From the NCBI GenBank assembly GCA_017745195.1, contig JAGHZW010000111.1, forward strand, positions 570 to 64,569: a DNA stretch of 64,000 nt. The letters are read 5' to 3'. Numbering within the stretch: the stretch's first letter is position 1; the number at the start of each line of letters is the position of its first letter. Below are positions 62,639 to 64,000 of this stretch, one piece after another. Source of the DNA: Pseudoxanthomonas sp. (GTDB lineage Bacteria; Pseudomonadota; Gammaproteobacteria; Xanthomonadales; Xanthomonadaceae). The notes beneath the pieces are model-generated. The model was not told the origin of the DNA. It ran no database searches and saw nothing but the letters and a program-made list of their open reading frames with translations. The translations under genes and the position numbers were made by a program.

Positions 62639-63646
62639 ATGGCAGACCACGCCGCTTTCCCGACCCACGCCTCGCTGCCGCAGATCCAGGCGCTGGCTGC
62701 CGCCGACATGGCCGCGGTCGACACGCTGATCCGCACCCGGCTGGCCTCGGACGTGGTCCTGATCAACCAGATCGCCGAGCACATCGTCTCGGCCGGCGGC
62801 AAGCGCCTGCGGCCGATGCTGGTCGTGCTGGCCGGCCAGGCCACCGCGGCCGACGCACGTGCCGGTGCCGACCACCACCAGCTGGCGGCGATCGTCGAGT
62901 TCATCCATACCTCGACCCTGCTCCACGACGACGTGGTCGACGAATCCGACCTGCGCCGCGGCCGCAGCACCGCCAACGCGATCTGGGGCAACGCCGCCAG
63001 CGTGCTGGTCGGCGACTTCCTCTATTCGCGCAGCTTCCAGCTGATGGTGGAGCTGGACCGGATGGAAGTGATGCAGGTGCTGGCCGACACCACCAACCGC
63101 ATCGCCGAAGGCGAGGTGCTGCAGCTGCTGCACGTGCGCAACCCGGACACCGACGAGGCCGCCTACCTGCGGGTGATCGAGCGCAAGACCGCGGTGCTGT
63201 TCGCCGCCGGCACCCGCCTCGGCGCGCTGGCCTCGGGTGCGGACGAAGCCGTCCAGCGGGCGCTGTACGACTACGGCATGAACCTGGGCTACGCCTTCCA
63301 GATCGCCGACGACGTGCTCGACTACACCGCCGATGCCGCCGACCTGGGCAAGAACCTGGGCGACGACCTGGCCGAGGGCAAGGCCACGCTGCCGTTGATC
63401 CACGCCATCGCCCACTCGGACGACGCCACCCGCCAGCGCCTGCGCGCAGTCGTGGAGGAAGGCGACAGCACGGCGATGCCGGACGTTCTGGCCGCGATCC
63501 ACGCCACCGGCGGCCTGGACTACAGCCGCCAGCGTGCCTTCGATTACGCCAGGGCCGCCGAAGCGGCGCTGGCCGGTTTGCCCGAAACCGCCGCAGTGGC
63601 CGCGCTGCGCGGCCTGGCCCGCTACGCGGTCGAGCGCACCCACTGA
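62639..63646 (+). CDS. ispB: Polyprenyl (octaprenyl) diphosphate synthase
   Basis: A 335-residue all-alpha prenyltransferase that extends FPP with isopentenyl units to make the quinone side-chain precursor. The two Asp-rich motifs are intact: LLHDDVVDESDLRRG (first, DDxxD) and YAFQIADDVLDYTADA (second). GKRLRPMLVVLAG near the N-terminus and KTAVLFAAGTRLGAL also match IspB. The ATG at 62639 fits the family; a GTG at 62630 would add three residues. It is separated from gumM by 87 bases with its own -10 box. Confidence 0.94.
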   Translation: MADHAAFPTHASLPQIQALAAADMAAVDTLIRTRLASDVVLINQIAEHIVSAGGKRLRPMLVVLAGQATAADARAGADHHQLAAIVEFIHTSTLLHDDVVDESDLRRGRSTANAIWGNAASVLVGDFLYSRSFQLMVELDRMEVMQVLADTTNRIAEGEVLQLLHVRNPDTDEAAYLRVIERKTAVLFAAGTRLGALASGADEAVQRALYDYGMNLGYAFQIADDVLDYTADAADLGKNLGDDLAEGKATLPLIHAIAHSDDATRQRLRAVVEEGDSTAMPDVLAAIHATGGLDYSRQRAFDYARAAEAALAGLPETAAVAALRGLARYAVERTH

Positions 63647-63669
63647 GCGCACCGGACCACCGCGTGCAT

Positions 63670-63694
63670 ATCGGGCGGTAACGGACCGCCCGAT
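63670..63694. terminator. Bidirectional hairpin between ispB and the DLH-like gene
   Basis: ATCGGGCGGT (63670-63679) and ACCGCCCGAT (63685-63694) form a perfect 10-bp stem around AACGG, in the convergent gap. There is no T-tract. Confidence 0.5.
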
Positions 63695-63707
63695 GCGCCG
63701 GTTCCGA

Positions 63708-64000
63708 TCAGTCCCCGAACCGCTCGTCGAAGAAGTTTTCCAGCATCACGAACGCACGCCGCGCGGCACGCTCGTCGTAGCGGCAATTGCTGGCCGGATC
63801 GTTGCCGGCGCTTTCCTCGGCGAAGCAGTGCACCGCGCCGCTGAAGTTGACGAACTGCCAGTCGGCGCCACCCGCATCCATTTCCTTGCCGAAAGCGACG
63901 ATGTCGTCGTGGCTGACGTTCTTGTCGGCCGCGCCGTTGAGCACGAGCAGCGGCGCCTTGACCGCACCGGCCTGCGCCGGCTGGGTCGTGCCCAGGCCAC
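63708..64000 (-). CDS. Dienelactone-hydrolase-family protein (C-terminal part, runs off window)
   Basis: The last 96 or so codons of an alpha/beta hydrolase. The block APLLVLNGAADKNV holds the active-site Asp, and the later SGAVHCFAEE holds the active-site His of the DLH family. The nucleophile (Cys or Ser) lies outside the window. The C-terminus ends RRAFVMLENFFDERFGD. Reading frame is fixed by these motifs from 63998 down. It is convergent with ispB. Substrate cannot be inferred. Confidence 0.8.
   Translation of the reverse strand, partial: GLGTTQPAQAGAVKAPLLVLNGAADKNVSHDDIVAFGKEMDAGGADWQFVNFSGAVHCFAEESAGNDPASNCRYDERAARRAFVMLENFFDERFGD

Overview
The window is a GC-rich bacterial chromosome segment. 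Gene content, GTGA/ATGA/TGATG-coupled operons and family-level similarities point to Xanthomonadaceae (Lysobacteraceae). The strongest marker is a nearly complete xanthan-type gum cluster (gumB-C-D-E-F-H-I-J-K-L-M). Supporting markers are an Oar-like TonB-dependent receptor, a FimT-PilV-PilW-PilX-PilY1-PilE minor pilin operon, petABC followed by sspA-sspB, and several S9 peptidases. The genus cannot be fixed from the sequence; the loss of gumG and the ispB flank of the gum cluster suggest a relative of Xanthomonas (for example Pseudoxanthomonas, Luteimonas or Lysobacter) rather than Xanthomonas itself.

Layout. 1-1230: the 5' end of uvrB, a divergent FimT/GspH pseudopilin, and tRNA-Asn. 1342-8111 (minus): the minor-pilin/PilY1 operon of type IV pili, almost every gene overlapping the next by 4 nt. 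8333-13098 (minus): nucleotide nucleosidase ppnN and a large TonB-dependent receptor. 13322-15681: grxD-SDR-marC, divergent from an iron-type superoxide dismutase. 15700-20406: purE-purK, then a Trm112-like protein, nadC and two DUF proteins. 20411-25405 (minus): sspA-sspB, the cytochrome bc1 complex petABC and a lytic transglycosylase. 25547-32369: miaB, an ArsR regulator divergent from an OsmC-ACT pair, and a TetR-HlyD-ABC export operon. 32502-37835: phoH-ybeY-unknown-corC-DUF4105-corA. 37992-48158: cstA-ybdD, a DUF819 membrane protein and two secreted S9 peptidases flanking an OPT oligopeptide transporter, together a plausible peptide-scavenging neighbourhood. 48447-48953: ssb. 49499-62551: the gum cluster. 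62639-64000: polyprenyl diphosphate synthase ispB and the 3' end of a dienelactone-hydrolase-like gene.

How the genes work together. The gum genes form one assembly line. GumD starts the lipid-linked repeat unit, and GumM, GumH, GumK and GumI extend it to a pentasaccharide. GumF and GumL decorate it, GumJ flips it, GumE polymerises it, and GumB-GumC export it. Only one acetyltransferase is present (no gumG), so the polymer is predicted to be xanthan-like with altered acetylation. ispB, directly downstream, makes a polyprenyl diphosphate, normally the quinone side chain. Two adjacent perfect inverted repeats sit about 220-250 bp before gumB.

No CRISPR array, insertion sequence, integrase, toxin-antitoxin pair or recognisable defence system was seen. 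The most unusual items are the gum-cluster variant and its palindromes, an insertion in GumI, an SDR protein lacking two of its three catalytic residues, operator-like palindromes at the ArsR and TetR genes, and a 37-38 bp tandem repeat that carries copies of the OPT gene's stop region. The first 30 bases do not fit UvrB and may be a contig-end artefact.
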